Source of the DNA: Leishmania infantum JPCM5
Lineage: Eukaryota; Euglenozoa; Kinetoplastea; Trypanosomatida; Trypanosomatidae
DNA: 64,000 nt
Assembly: GCF_000002875.2 (NCBI RefSeq)
Contig: NC_009419.2
Span: 1,098,954-1,162,953, forward strand
Reading direction: 5' to 3'
Below the pieces are notes generated by a model. That model worked only from the letters and a program-made list of their open reading frames with translations. It did not search any database and was not told the DNA's origin. The position numbers and the translations under genes are program-made. Positions 31,820 through 42,279 of this stretch are shown here, piece after piece. Numbering within the stretch: the stretch's first letter is position 1; every line of letters starts with the position of its first letter.

Positions 31820-32861
31820 CTACTCCACAAACGTAAACGCACACATAACCACAGCTCACCCACCTCTGCGGCACCACGGCTACACTCTGGTCGTCTAGGG
31901 CGCACCGCCCTCTGCCGCGAAATCGAGCCGCGCGCCTCGGGCGCCAGACGGGCCTCCGCTGGGGCGCATGCCTCGATCCAAGCAGGGTCGCCTGCAGCGT
32001 CCTGCGCTCCAGGGCAGTGGCGACGGCGTCTCTGTCGCCCGCGTAACAGGGGGCGGCCACCGTGCACGCCGCACGAGCTCGAGGAGGAGGCGGGCCAGCC
32101 TCGGGGCAGGGCCCTCTGAGACCCGGCCTGCGTGCCGTGCTCCTGCGCCCAGAGCCGCTGCAAGTCGCGCTATTCCGTGATCTGGCGCGGCGACTCGTCG
32201 CGTGGGAGTCTGCAGGGCTCGGCGGTGCTCTCGCCATGCTCCCGGCGTCTGCGCCTCATCAGCCCGCCCCGTCGGGATGCAGACGGGCTGTGCCGCATGC
32301 TTCGCAGGCATGCTCGTCGGGGGAGGGGGTGATCGGCATGGGCCGCTTCGCGCCCCTCACTCGCGCTCCGCTGACCGCCGGATGCTGTGCCTGGGTGTGG
32401 TACACCGTGCCGGCTGTGCCCCACGGCGCCTGCGCGCCGTGCTCGCATTTGCGGCATCCCGCGGCCTGCGTCAAGACGGCGTTCTTGCCTGGGGGAGGTG
32501 GAGGAGGAGGGGAGGCGTGCCCGGATGGCTTGCCCGCATGTTGCCGCGACAGTCCGGATACTGCCCTGCGCCGGCGGCGGCAGGAGACGCTCCAACCTCC
32601 TCTCCACCCGCACGCCCTTCACAGTCGCGGGGCTGTGGCCGGGCAGAGGAGGCTGGCGGAGGGGGCCGGGCCGGGGGCCAAGCCTGTGCGCCGGCCCCGC
32701 GTAGAGCACCCAGCCTGTCGCGCTGGGCAGCCGTGGGGGGGGGGGGCTAGGGGGCCGAGGCGGCTGTTTGCGGAATTATTGACACGATTACGTAGTGCGG
32801 TGGTTCAAACGCAGTGGTGGTCGCGGGCCTCTTCGGCACGGCGATGGCTCAGACGTTGCCG
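31820..32861. repeat. GC-rich dispersed repeat, copy 2 (full length)
   Basis: A 1042-bp block sharing both ends with copy 3: from 'ctactccacaaacg' at 31820 to 'cagacgttgccg' ending at 32861. It includes a run of 12 G at 32735-32746 followed by another G5 at 32750-32754, a possible G-quadruplex region. Beyond these G-runs is a more AT-rich tail ('cggaattattgacacg' near 32771) absent from copy 1. Same orientation as copies 1 and 3. No target-site duplication, poly-A tail or terminal inverted repeat is evident; open frames are not conserved between copies because of single-base indels. Confidence 0.9.
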
Positions 32862-34186
32862 ACCTGGTGTGCACTAAAGCATGATTGCAGGCTGGGCTGG
32901 CGTGTATTAGTGGGAGCCATGAACGAATGTAACAGGAACGTAGAAAAAAAGAAAACGGCAGGATCACACGCGAATGGTCGGCTGTCGAGAAGCAAGTAGC
33001 ATCGCTGCTCTTGTGAGCGCCTGTGGACTAGTGCGCATGTGAGCGGATGCACAGTACTGTGGTTACGCGCATGGCTATGGCGATGTGCGTGATGCGAGGT
33101 CGGACTGAGAAGAAAGACGTAGAGATAGAAGGAGGAATCGGAAGACACAATAACACCAAGAGAAGGCGCGCATTGGCGTGTGGTACGCATGACCGCCATA
33201 AAGAGACGAGCCTTCGAAACGGCTAGCCTAATGTATATCCCCAACTTGTATCGCATGCATGTGTAGCTGGTGCTTCTCCTCACAAACTGCACGGGAACAT
33301 TCCGTGCCGTGGATCGCTTTTCTTCTCTTGCATCCACGCAAATTTCCGCATGTTCTTCAAGGTTGTTGGCCAGCAGACGTGCAAGTACTCGAGACGCGGA
33401 GCACCGCACAGCTAGAGTGAGCAGCTCAAGATTCAACTGCGGCTGGGTAAGTGCCCGTCTTCTGAGCCTTTTTGTTCTGCTTGAAGGCCCGCCACGCAGT
33501 CCCTGTATGTCCTGTTCCCCCCCCCTTTCCTTCTTGAAGCTCACGTAAGCGGGGGAGAAGGCAGAGCGCATGGCGCAGACGCGCGTGCTGCTGCTGCTGG
33601 AGGACAAGAAGGGGGAGCCCAAAGGGAGACTGTAAAAAAAAAGGCCGCAGGCGCTGCACAAGAAAAACAAAGAATGCGGGGCAAAGACAGTAGTGGAAGA
33701 GACAGAACGTATTTCCTGTTTTTTTTTCCATTTGCCGTTTGTTGCTTTACTGTTATTCCTTTGTTTTCTTTTTTTTTCGTGTGCCCCACAGACGTGAAGT
33801 ACGCGGAAGAGCGGACGGGCTGGCTGGGGAGGGGGTAGGGGAGGGGAGGGAGGTACAAGCCATGAAAGGTAAAACCATATGGGGAGAGAGAGATTAGACA
33901 GAAGAAAAAAGCAAAAAAAAAAGGATACGCCATAATAGGCAATGTGCGAGGTACAAAACGAACACAAAAGGCGAAGAAAAAAGGGTATCCACAGCAGAAA
34001 AGGCAGACGCAGTAGCGGAGATGCGATGAAGAGAGGTGGCAGAAGTGAAATGAACAAAAAGATAAACATGGGAGAAAGCGAAGGGGAGAATGAATAGATG
34101 CTTTTGTGCGCGGCACATTGGAAAGTCGTTGCGACCGCTACTGAGGAGACGGCTCAGTGCGGAGAGGAGCAGAAAAGTTGCTTCTG
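32862..34186. other. Purine-rich spacer
   Basis: About 1.3 kb with no supported gene. 33600-34100 is extremely purine/A-rich on the plus strand with several A8-A10 and T-rich runs; the long minus-strand frames here are hydrophobic low-complexity artefacts of CT-rich DNA. Confidence 0.5.
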
Positions 34187-34687
34187 TCACCCTGGCGCAT
34201 GCGGCTGCTCGCGGCGCGCGGTTTCACGCGCCTGCTGTCGTAGGTGACGCCACTTTGGCAAAGCCCGGCACAGCAGGGCGGCATCAATGCACAGAGCCAC
34301 AAATATGGCCGCCACAAGAGCAATAAGTGTTGTGAGTCGCCACTGATACTTCGGAGCCATCCGAGAAGTCGGCGTAGATGAGTTAGAAGCAGGGGCACGC
34401 GGCGCACTTTCGTGCAGACGAAATCCATCCGCGATCAGAACGGTCTCGCTCGCCAACGTCGATGCTGAGAAAACCCACGGAGTCAGGTTCACCGCACCAC
34501 AGGTAAGCGGCGAAGCGGTATCGCCTCCCGCAAAAACGTGCGAGAAGAGCGGACGTGGTTTACCAGCCTTGCCACCGCCTGGAGCAATCGTAGATAAAAA
34601 ATGGCGCACAAGAAAATGATCAGCGCAGACGACATCAGCGCAGTCAGACAGGAAGTCCGTAAAGGTGCTCGCAGCACAGATGGCCAT
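34187..34687 (-). CDS. Possible small single-pass membrane protein
   Basis: A 166-codon frame from ATG 34685-34687. The C-terminal part looks protein-like: a hydrophilic stretch, then a clear hydrophobic helix 'LTTLIALVAAIFVALCIDAALLC' interrupted by only one acidic residue (described here by its positions, about residues 119-141), then a basic tail rich in Arg/Gln. The N-terminal third is less convincing and overlaps a second hydrophobic reading in another frame, so the gene could be a decayed relic with a frameshift near 34500-34560. The layout (ectodomain, TM, basic tail) recalls the surface-like protein at 39.8-41.0 kb, but I see no sequence similarity. Function unknown. Confidence 0.35.
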   Translation of the reverse strand: MAICAASTFTDFLSDCADVVCADHFLVRHFLSTIAPGGGKAGKPRPLFSHVFAGGDTASPLTCGAVNLTPWVFSASTLASETVLIADGFRLHESAPRAPASNSSTPTSRMAPKYQWRLTTLIALVAAIFVALCIDAALLCRALPKWRHLRQQARETARREQPHAPG

Positions 34688-37600
34688 GCTGAAAGTGAAA
34701 TCAAGTGCAGCCGCCGCGTCAATGTCAAAAAAAAAACGAGAGCACACAAGATAGAGAAACGACGACGACGACGGCCTTCACGTTCCTCAGAAAGCAGAAC
34801 TTCGCGTGAGAAGCTCGCTGTTCCTAGCTGTGGCTTACTTTTTGTGTTCTCTTTCACTGTGATGGAGGTCCTGTTGTGTCCGCTGGAGAACGAAGCGACA
34901 GTCCGTGGGTGCACGGTGAAGTCTTTGTGTCGCGAGGCGTGCGCGCCGAGAAAATACCGCTTGCTGCCCACCCTCCACCCCGTACCCGTGGTGATTAGAA
35001 CACAGAAACGAGCTTCGAGGTTGAGATTGAAAACTATGTTACGTTGAACAAGCGCGGTGCGGTGGGAATCGGGACGCTCTCGCGAAGAGGAGTCCTTACG
35101 AGATCGGAAAGAAAAGTGAAGGGTCTGCGTACGCTGAAGAGGAGGGGGCGAGGAGAGAGAGAGAGAGAGGGGGGCTGATTTCTCCTTTCGTTGTCAAGAA
35201 ACACTGAGACGCGGTGAAGCGCATCGTGTCTGCTGAGGCAGGCACAGTGGTGGACTGGCCGTACTGCTGCACCACGTAGACTCCCAGAAACCATTGAGCA
35301 CCGTATTCTATTTGCAGCCCCACCCCGTTCTCCCTTCCGCGGGCGTCTCTACCTACTGTGGCTCACACCGTAAGCCCAGACAGTGCACTGTGGAGAGGAC
35401 AGGCCACCATTGACAGCGGCGGCATGTATACACCGCGACGCCACACTCACAAGCTCTTCCCACCACCACGCGGGCGGCGTTCTAGTGGCGGTGCGTCCAC
35501 TTTTCCACACAGCGAAGGCCCATTTCGCGGATATGAATTCAACTCTGCTTGTGCGCATGTGCTGCTCCGCAAGTACTCGGGTTTCGAGACCGAGGAAGCT
35601 GTTTCGTTTTAGTACTCTGGCCGATGATGGCCAGAATGGTTTCAAATAAAAGCAAAAAAAAAGAGCGCCAACAGGAAAACAAAGGCGTGGCAGCGCGACA
35701 ACACAAAGGACAACGTGAAGCGAAGACGATAAAAAAGAAAGGATACAGAAAATAAGCAAAAGAAAGGGTGCGGGTGTTGGTGAAAAGACGCACACACAGA
35801 GACGGACAAAACTACCGCACACACACACAGACATAACAACAAAAACAAGAGGGCATGAAGAGTACAAAGGAGTGATAAAAGGGGAGGAAAGAACGCAGAC
35901 GCGGAAACAGAAGGATGCAGGCACACATGCATGAGACGACAACTTGATATCAGCGCTACCCGTGGCAAGTTTTCGGTACACCCTGTTGCCGCTGTCATGG
36001 CTGATGTCGTTTGATGAGGAGGTGCTCAGACTCTTGCTTCCTCATGCTCAGGACATGTTTGCGTGCACCCCTGTGGGGCGCTACTCTTGCCTCATAATCG
36101 TCCCTCTTTCCTACAGAAACGATCGGTCCAGCAGCGCGCAAGGGATAAACGGTGGATGGAAAGGAGAGGGAGGGCCATTGCTCTGCCCGTTCCACGCTAT
36201 GTGTTTTCTTTTGTCTTTATGCTTTTACATTTTATTCACATTGGGTACAGCACACCGGAAACAAAACGAAGCGAATACGCGTGCACGCATGAATGGACAA
36301 CAACAATGCAACAAAAAGAGAGCAGAACACCAACAGCATCGCTTGGTTATCGTTTCTCTTGTTTTCCTTTTTTTTCTGCTGCAAATCCCCAAGAAAAGCG
36401 TAGGCCACACTTGCACGCCACACTGGAAAGAGCGTGAGGTTCAGTGCTCCTTTCTATACCTTCCTCGCAAAGTCATTTTTTTTTTTCAATTTTTTCTTCG
36501 TATTTGTTCTGTGCTCCCGCTCTTCATTAGGCAACACGTGAAGAGGATTTTTCTTTGCCACTCTTCTGTTGAGAACAGTGGCTGAGGATGGCTGCAGAAG
36601 AAGGCTGAAGTGGGATTAAGGCAAGGTAACACACACACATACACACGAGCGTGTGCACGCAGCAAGCAATATTAGGCAAAGAAAGCCGTGCGTTCTTGGC
36701 GATTAAGGAACCGCCATCTAATCGGTGATCACACAGACGCACGCACACGGTCACACGCCACTTCGGGCGCACGGGTGAGACGAAGAAGAGTACCGACAGC
36801 ACAGGGAGTAGAAGAAGAGGGTCAGGAACGAAGCATGCAGCGCGGACGAAATCGCCTCTTCAGCAGCACAAAAGGTGACAGCAGCTAAAAAAAGAGAAAC
36901 CGCTAACAAAAGCGAGAACGAATGAAAGCAGACGAAACAAAAATAAGCCTCGAAGGAAACAGCCAGAGTGAAAGGCAAGAACGAACCCAACGCACGTGAC
37001 AGACAGACAGAGAGAGAGGAGCAGGAGCAGGAGGAGGAAGGGGAAAGGTGGTCGTCTACTTCGAGCCCATCTGAAGAAAAAAGTCAAGACACAAAACATA
37101 GAGAGAGCAAAGAACATACAAAGGAATTCCCCTGCGTGACATCTCGAGGTCACGCTCCTCTGTGCGTTACACCAAGCACAGGGGCTGGTTTCTTTTCCGT
37201 TGTACTCTTTTTGTTGTTGCTGCTGCTGCTTCGCCTCCGAGTTTCTTCTTTTTCTTTTGGCGCTCCTGAAAACGAGGAGCGACTCCAACTGGCCTCCTTG
37301 AAACACTACACCATGCTCTTTTCCGACCCCGTGCTTGGCTAGGTGCCAGGAAAGTAGTATGTGCTTGCGTTTAAGCGTCACGCCGTAACCACAAGCATGC
37401 CAAGAAGGGCATGCAATTCCCACGCATGTTAACGCGACAGTATACGCTTCCCTTCCTTCGGTCCCCGAGAGAGTGTCATAATCGCTATTCCTTCTTTGCC
37501 CATCATGCCACAAGAAGATAAACAAGTACAGCATGCCCTTGAAGCGATTGCGCGTGAAGAAACTGAGGGGTGCGTGTGTCAGCGAGGGAGGGGGGAGGGC

Positions 37601-39779
37601 GGCGTACGCGGCGGCAGGAAGAAGAAAAATGCGCTAGTCACCTCTCCCTCGCAAAAAAAAAAAGAAGACCATGTAAAAGAAACGCATGGAGACTGGTAAA
37701 CAGGAGAGGTGGGAACACACGAAGGAGCACCACCGCCCCTCACAGTGCACCTCAAAGTTGATTGGAAAACATGTGCGGCGTTGGAGGGAGGCGGGGGTGC
37801 CTTGCCTGAGGCAGTACCACAGCACGGCGTGCATCTGTCCGCCATCGCCATCCGACATACACACCACACACGCCGTGCTGCAGCGGAGGAGAAGAGGTGC
37901 TTCGCCGCACCAAAAGTGTGTGCTCGTCGCACAAGAAGACACATATGGAAGCGCATGGAATCGAGAGGCGGCATCGGGCTTCTCGTTGCTGTATCGACAA
38001 CAGAAGCCTTCGCTGTCCCCATATTCTCTTCTCCGCAGCGCTCCGGCGCAAACCGTTTGCTCTTCCCCCGCATGATGCGAATCCGACTGGACCGCAGCGC
38101 TGGAGCACACAGGACATCCTCGATGTCGCGAATGTGTGCAGCAGGTTGAGGGGCAAGCATACAAAATACCTGGAAAAAGCGAGAGACGCGCGTGCAACTC
38201 ACCCGACGCATGTAGCCACTGCGACACCGGGCTTGCAAGGGCGGTGCGAGAGGATGAGACCCCCTGTCACGTAACCCACGCCTCAAAACAACACACAATC
38301 ACGCATACAAACGTAGCCGTCATACAAGAAGTGCAAAAAAAAATAAGCAAAACATCGGCCAAATGCATCATCGCCACTAGCAAACAGCAGATAAAAGAAA
38401 GAAGTACTATGAGGTAAACGTAATCGTCCACTGCGAAGGACGCCAACGGAGCGTTAGCCGGGCGGGGGGCGGGGGCCAAGTAAAACGTGCGATGGGCTCC
38501 CACTTCAGTGTCACCCCCCTTCCTTCCTCTGTGCTGAGGTTCACACCTTCATGCGCACATGTAATGCGATGGACGGCGGTGCACGTCACGCGAGAATGAA
38601 CTTCAGGAAAGCGACAGGAGAGAACAGAGAAGGCCAGCGAGAGTCAGTTCAGCGAAAAGCCTTCGGGTGCTTCTCATGTCCTTGAGCATTGCTTTTAATG
38701 CCTTTAGCTGTCCTGCTCATGTTGAAGGTGATCCTTTCCGCACTCACGGTGGACATGAATAAATGGGCGTGGGTGGGGGTGGAAAGAAGATTAGAGACTC
38801 ACGACAAAATACTCGCCGTCTAATCAAAAAAGAGAAAAATTGGGGGGGGGGAGCGCCAATGAATGACAGTAACACAAAAAAGAAAAAGGAACGCGCAGTC
38901 TGCATAGACGACACAGCAGAACCACAACCGTATGCACATACCAAGCACAAACCCCCGTCGACCATTAGCAAAGACAGCACAAGAGAGGAAGGGAGCAGAA
39001 AAAGGGTGAGGGGTGAGGTGGAGTGGTGCTGGTGATGGTGAAGAGGGCGAGACAAACAAAACAACAGCAGCGCCACAAAAATGCTCTGTAAAGCCACATC
39101 TGGGAAAGACGGCGTATGCGGGAGAGAGGAAACTCCATGATGCGAAAGAACAGGGACTTCTGGGAAGGATGGAGAAGAAACGCCCATGCAACCTAAAAAA
39201 AGAAGGGGAGGGGGAGGGCGCCAAAGAGACGAGAGCTATGCGGAGGATCAAACAAGCACGATGCAGAATCGGAAAATACAAGAACGCAAAGAAAGAATAC
39301 AATAAAGACACCCACGCACACGCAGAGAGACACAGACGTCAACCAGAGCGGCGCCTGGAACAAAAGAATGCAGCAACAAGGGAGAGAGTGGGGGGAGGGT
39401 GGATAGGCAACGCAGCACAGACACATGCGCGTCTTCAAGGAGCGAAGCCTTTCTACACGTAGAGGTAGAGAGGCGCTGAAAATGGGACGGGGACTCTCAA
39501 AAAGATGAAAAGGCATCACACATATAATTAGTGCATACGGCACAAGCGCAAACTGCCGGAGAATTCGAGAGAGGAGAGAGAGAGAGACACGGTCCCCCTC
39601 CCTGCCTGCTTATGCGTGAATGGATGAGTTGGTGCCGATATCTGCGATGGGGCTGGTATGCATCTTTCGTGTCTCTCCACGTGTGGCGCGCGTGCGTGAT
39701 GTCAGCGTATCCGCCCCAGTTGTGTATCACCGCCTGGGTATGATCACGATGTCCTCCTTTCATTGCCTCGCTCCGCCTA
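34688..39779. other. Long gene-poor stretch
   Basis: About 5 kb without a convincing gene. Composition is dominated by purine-rich plus strand with poly-A runs, alternating with T-rich blocks near 36180-36560. A perfect 12-bp inverted repeat occurs at 37820-37831 and 37869-37880. The minus-strand frame at 37579-38298 is open for 239 codons but lacks an ATG start and recognisable content. The right end is presumably the 3' UTR of the 39.8-41.0 kb gene. Confidence 0.5.
37820..37880. other. Inverted repeat, possible hairpin
   Basis: 'cagcacggcgtg' at 37820-37831 is the exact reverse complement of 'cacgccgtgctg' at 37869-37880, with a 37-base loop. It lies in gene-poor DNA; it could form an RNA stem in a 3' UTR, but a chance match cannot be excluded. 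Confidence 0.35.
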
Positions 39780-40979
39780 TTAGCTCGTCTCCTCCCTGAG
39801 CTCTTCGTCTTCGTTCTCCAAGGCCAGGCTGTCCCCATCGGCGGTTTGCAGCGTTTCTTCGCGGGCGAAAATGGACGGCTTTGCCTGAATGAGGTCCTCG
39901 GGATCTACCGCCGGCTTGGGGCCCATCAAGATACCAGACCCCTGCTGCCAGTTTTCTGGCATTGAACTACGCTGATTGGGCACGTCAGCTGCGTTGTGCG
40001 GCTTCGAGGATCCATCATCCAACACGTTCACGTACGCGGATCCGTTGTGCTCACGCAGCACCATCGGCGCGATTGGGGGCTGCTCCTTCGGCGGTGTCCT
40101 GGTGAGGCAGCAGTAGATCAGGATGGTGAGCAGCACGATCAGAATGAGAATGGCAATGATGAGGAAAATGACCCACCAGTGCTCTTGGGCCCATGTCAGT
40201 TCCTTGTAACCCTTGACGAAGGTGGGCTGCACTAATACAGTAGGAACAGGAACGTAGCCCAGGAAGCTCTGCGACTCGCAGTAGATTGCGAACTTGGATG
40301 CCGTGACGTAGCTATCGCTCGCCGACACCGTCGCATCCACGTTAACGTGTCGGCCAACCGTGTCCGTCAACCCCGTCACGGCCATGAAATAGTAGCCACG
40401 GGGATTCGGCCTCGTTGTGTCCCACTCAACTGCGTAGCCGGTGTTCGCATTCCCTGCGCCCCACACATTCGGGTACAGTGAATAGTACTGGGCAACACCA
40501 GGTTGATTCCCTAGCAGCACAGTATCGATTACAGTCAGCAGACCGAATCTAAAGGTGAACCCGCACTTTATCGAGTTGGGAGTAGAGCTTGGATTGGGCT
40601 GCAGTTGCGTGCAAAAGCGGGCAAAACTGGGAACCGGCTCTGCGCTGGAGCCTGTGTAGGTGAAGTAGCCCGTACTCCCGAGCTCCTTCGCCGCATCCGA
40701 TGCGAAATTATTATCCTTAGCGGGCAGCTCGGCAGAAAAGATACTCATGCCATTCTGCACGCAGTACCCGTTAGCGGCGGCTCGAGACGTAGCGTACTGC
40801 GCTACGTCCTGCGGCTTGTACAGAACGTACGCTGGCGTGTTGTAGTTGATTCTGTACCACGGCGCGGTAACTTGAGCGCCTACAGTGCCCGCGTGCAGAA
40901 GGAGGGCGAAAACACACACCCAGACCAGGCAGTTGCGCACGACGCTCATTCTACAAGTGGTCACGGCACCCTTGTCCAT
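39780..40979 (-). CDS. Type I surface-protein-like membrane protein
   Basis: A 399-residue protein from ATG 40977-40979 (a second ATG at 40947-40949 gives 389 residues and an equally good signal peptide). Residues ~16-35 are a hydrophobic signal sequence ending in a plausible cleavage site (VGA/Q). The ectodomain, ~36-265, has few cysteines (about C73, C123, C139, C234) and aromatic/Gly-rich blocks such as 'VEWDTTRPNPRGYYFM' and 'FAIYCESQSF', loosely reminiscent of a C-type-lectin-like fold, a speculative comparison. A very hydrophobic helix at ~268-292 (rich in Ile/Leu) is followed by an acidic cytoplasmic tail with Pro-rich and Asp/Glu-rich segments. The gene lies between a decayed transporter and a gene-poor region. 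A surface receptor or adhesion role is inferred from topology only. Confidence 0.85.
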   Translation of the reverse strand: MDKGAVTTCRMSVVRNCLVWVCVFALLLHAGTVGAQVTAPWYRINYNTPAYVLYKPQDVAQYATSRAAANGYCVQNGMSIFSAELPAKDNNFASDAAKELGSTGYFTYTGSSAEPVPSFARFCTQLQPNPSSTPNSIKCGFTFRFGLLTVIDTVLLGNQPGVAQYYSLYPNVWGAGNANTGYAVEWDTTRPNPRGYYFMAVTGLTDTVGRHVNVDATVSASDSYVTASKFAIYCESQSFLGYVPVPTVLVQPTFVKGYKELTWAQEHWWVIFLIIAILILIVLLTILIYCCLTRTPPKEQPPIAPMVLREHNGSAYVNVLDDGSSKPHNAADVPNQRSSMPENWQQGSGILMGPKPAVDPEDLIQAKPSIFAREETLQTADGDSLALENEDEELREETS

Positions 40980-42279
40980 GTTCTCGCGCACGAGAAGTAC
41001 CCGCTGATGTGAAGGTGGACTCCTTAGCGCACGCTCGTGGGAAAACGCAGGAGCAAACGGAGGGGTATATGTCAGAGAACGTTGTAAGTGCTGGAGAGCA
41101 AAGCCGGAACAGCAACGCGATTATTTCGAGACCTTTTTTTTTTCGCTCCGTTCTCTCGAGGTTTGTGGTGGTGCTTGCCGTGAAACAGGGCACGGAAGGG
41201 AGGGGGTGGGGTGGGACGACTGCCGGGGGGCAGTAAACGAAAAAAATGAGGAGAGCGAGAGGACGAAAGGCGCGTGTGCGGCGTGTCTTAGCTCGAGGGC
41301 ACACGTATTTCTGCATGTTCTCCCAGTGATCATTGTTGTTGTGAGGGAGATCCACCAAGCAGACGTGTCGGCGCCATCAGGAAGACGAAGAAGGCAGATG
41401 CAGACAGCGGTGGAGGTGACGCACGAGCAGGAAAGGAAGGAGGAGTACGGCAGAGGAACCAAAACGGGCAGGCCAACGGCACGAAACGCATGCGACGCCC
41501 ATGCACGGGAAAGGCAGCCGCCCGTTCTCAGGCAAGCACAGTGCGTTGGTCACCACTTTGAGTAGGCAACGACAACAGAAGTGTTGTTGCTCTTGTTTCG
41601 TCTGTGTATTTCGATTTGTCATGTACGTGTACCCGCGGTGGGCAGGGACACCTGAGCGTCCAGTAAGAGACGGACGTCGATACAGAACCCCCCCCCCGCG
41701 AGAGTGTCGTCTGCAAGCAACTGTTCAAGAGGCTACTGCACTCATCTCAAGCGCGGCATCGGAGGGCACGCGCATGAGGGAAGGAACGTCCACCTCTCCA
41801 ACGTGAGCAGCAGCAAGCGACAAGGAGGCGGGGTCGGTTCTTGACTCTTTCCTGCGGACGCCCGAACGGTAGTTCATATCAGTTCCGAGAGACCTGAAAA
41901 AAAAAAAGGGCGTTGTGAATTGCAGCAATGACGTTCTGGGTGCGTGAGGCAGCCCCACGGATGGCTCCACTGTGTAGTGTCCCTACTCGTCTAGCAGAGA
42001 CCCACAATTCGCCCTGGCGAGAGACGTCGCCGTTGCCACCGCACGAGCGCTTTGCCGCTGTAGGTCGCGCACTGCTTCCCCGTTATCCCGCTTCGCTTCC
42101 GGCGTGTTTACAAACGAGTCGTGCAGAGGATTTGTGCAGAACGAAGCCACCACCGACGTCCACGTGCTTCTGCGGTCTTCCTTCTCTCCGCTGTCTGCGT
42201 TGCAGTTGCCGTCAACTCTGCCACCATCGCTGCGTCGAGAACAGAGGCAGTCACACGGGCCCTCCACCGCCACCCCCTC
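40980..42279. other. Spacer between surface-like gene and transporter pseudogene 1
   Basis: About 1.3 kb with no intact gene. The left part is the 5' flank of the 39.8-41.0 kb gene. The right ~300 bp may still hold the decayed, hydrophilic C-terminal tail of the transporter relic: the minus frame there is open and acidic/Ser-rich, as in transporter A's tail. Confidence 0.45.

Noticed and set aside
32780..32820. Possible tRNA-like B box ('ggttcaaac') in the tail of the GC-rich repeat
   Set aside because: No A box at proper spacing and no cloverleaf could be drawn.
35349..35981. 210-codon hydrophobic minus-strand frame
   Set aside because: Hydrophobicity comes from CT-rich DNA (Phe/Leu/Ser codons), typical of trypanosomatid spacer sequence read on the sense strand.
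37579..38298. 239-codon minus-strand frame
   Set aside because: Starts at TTG, no domain or membrane segment recognised, and ends in low-complexity sequence; could be a relic but cannot be supported.
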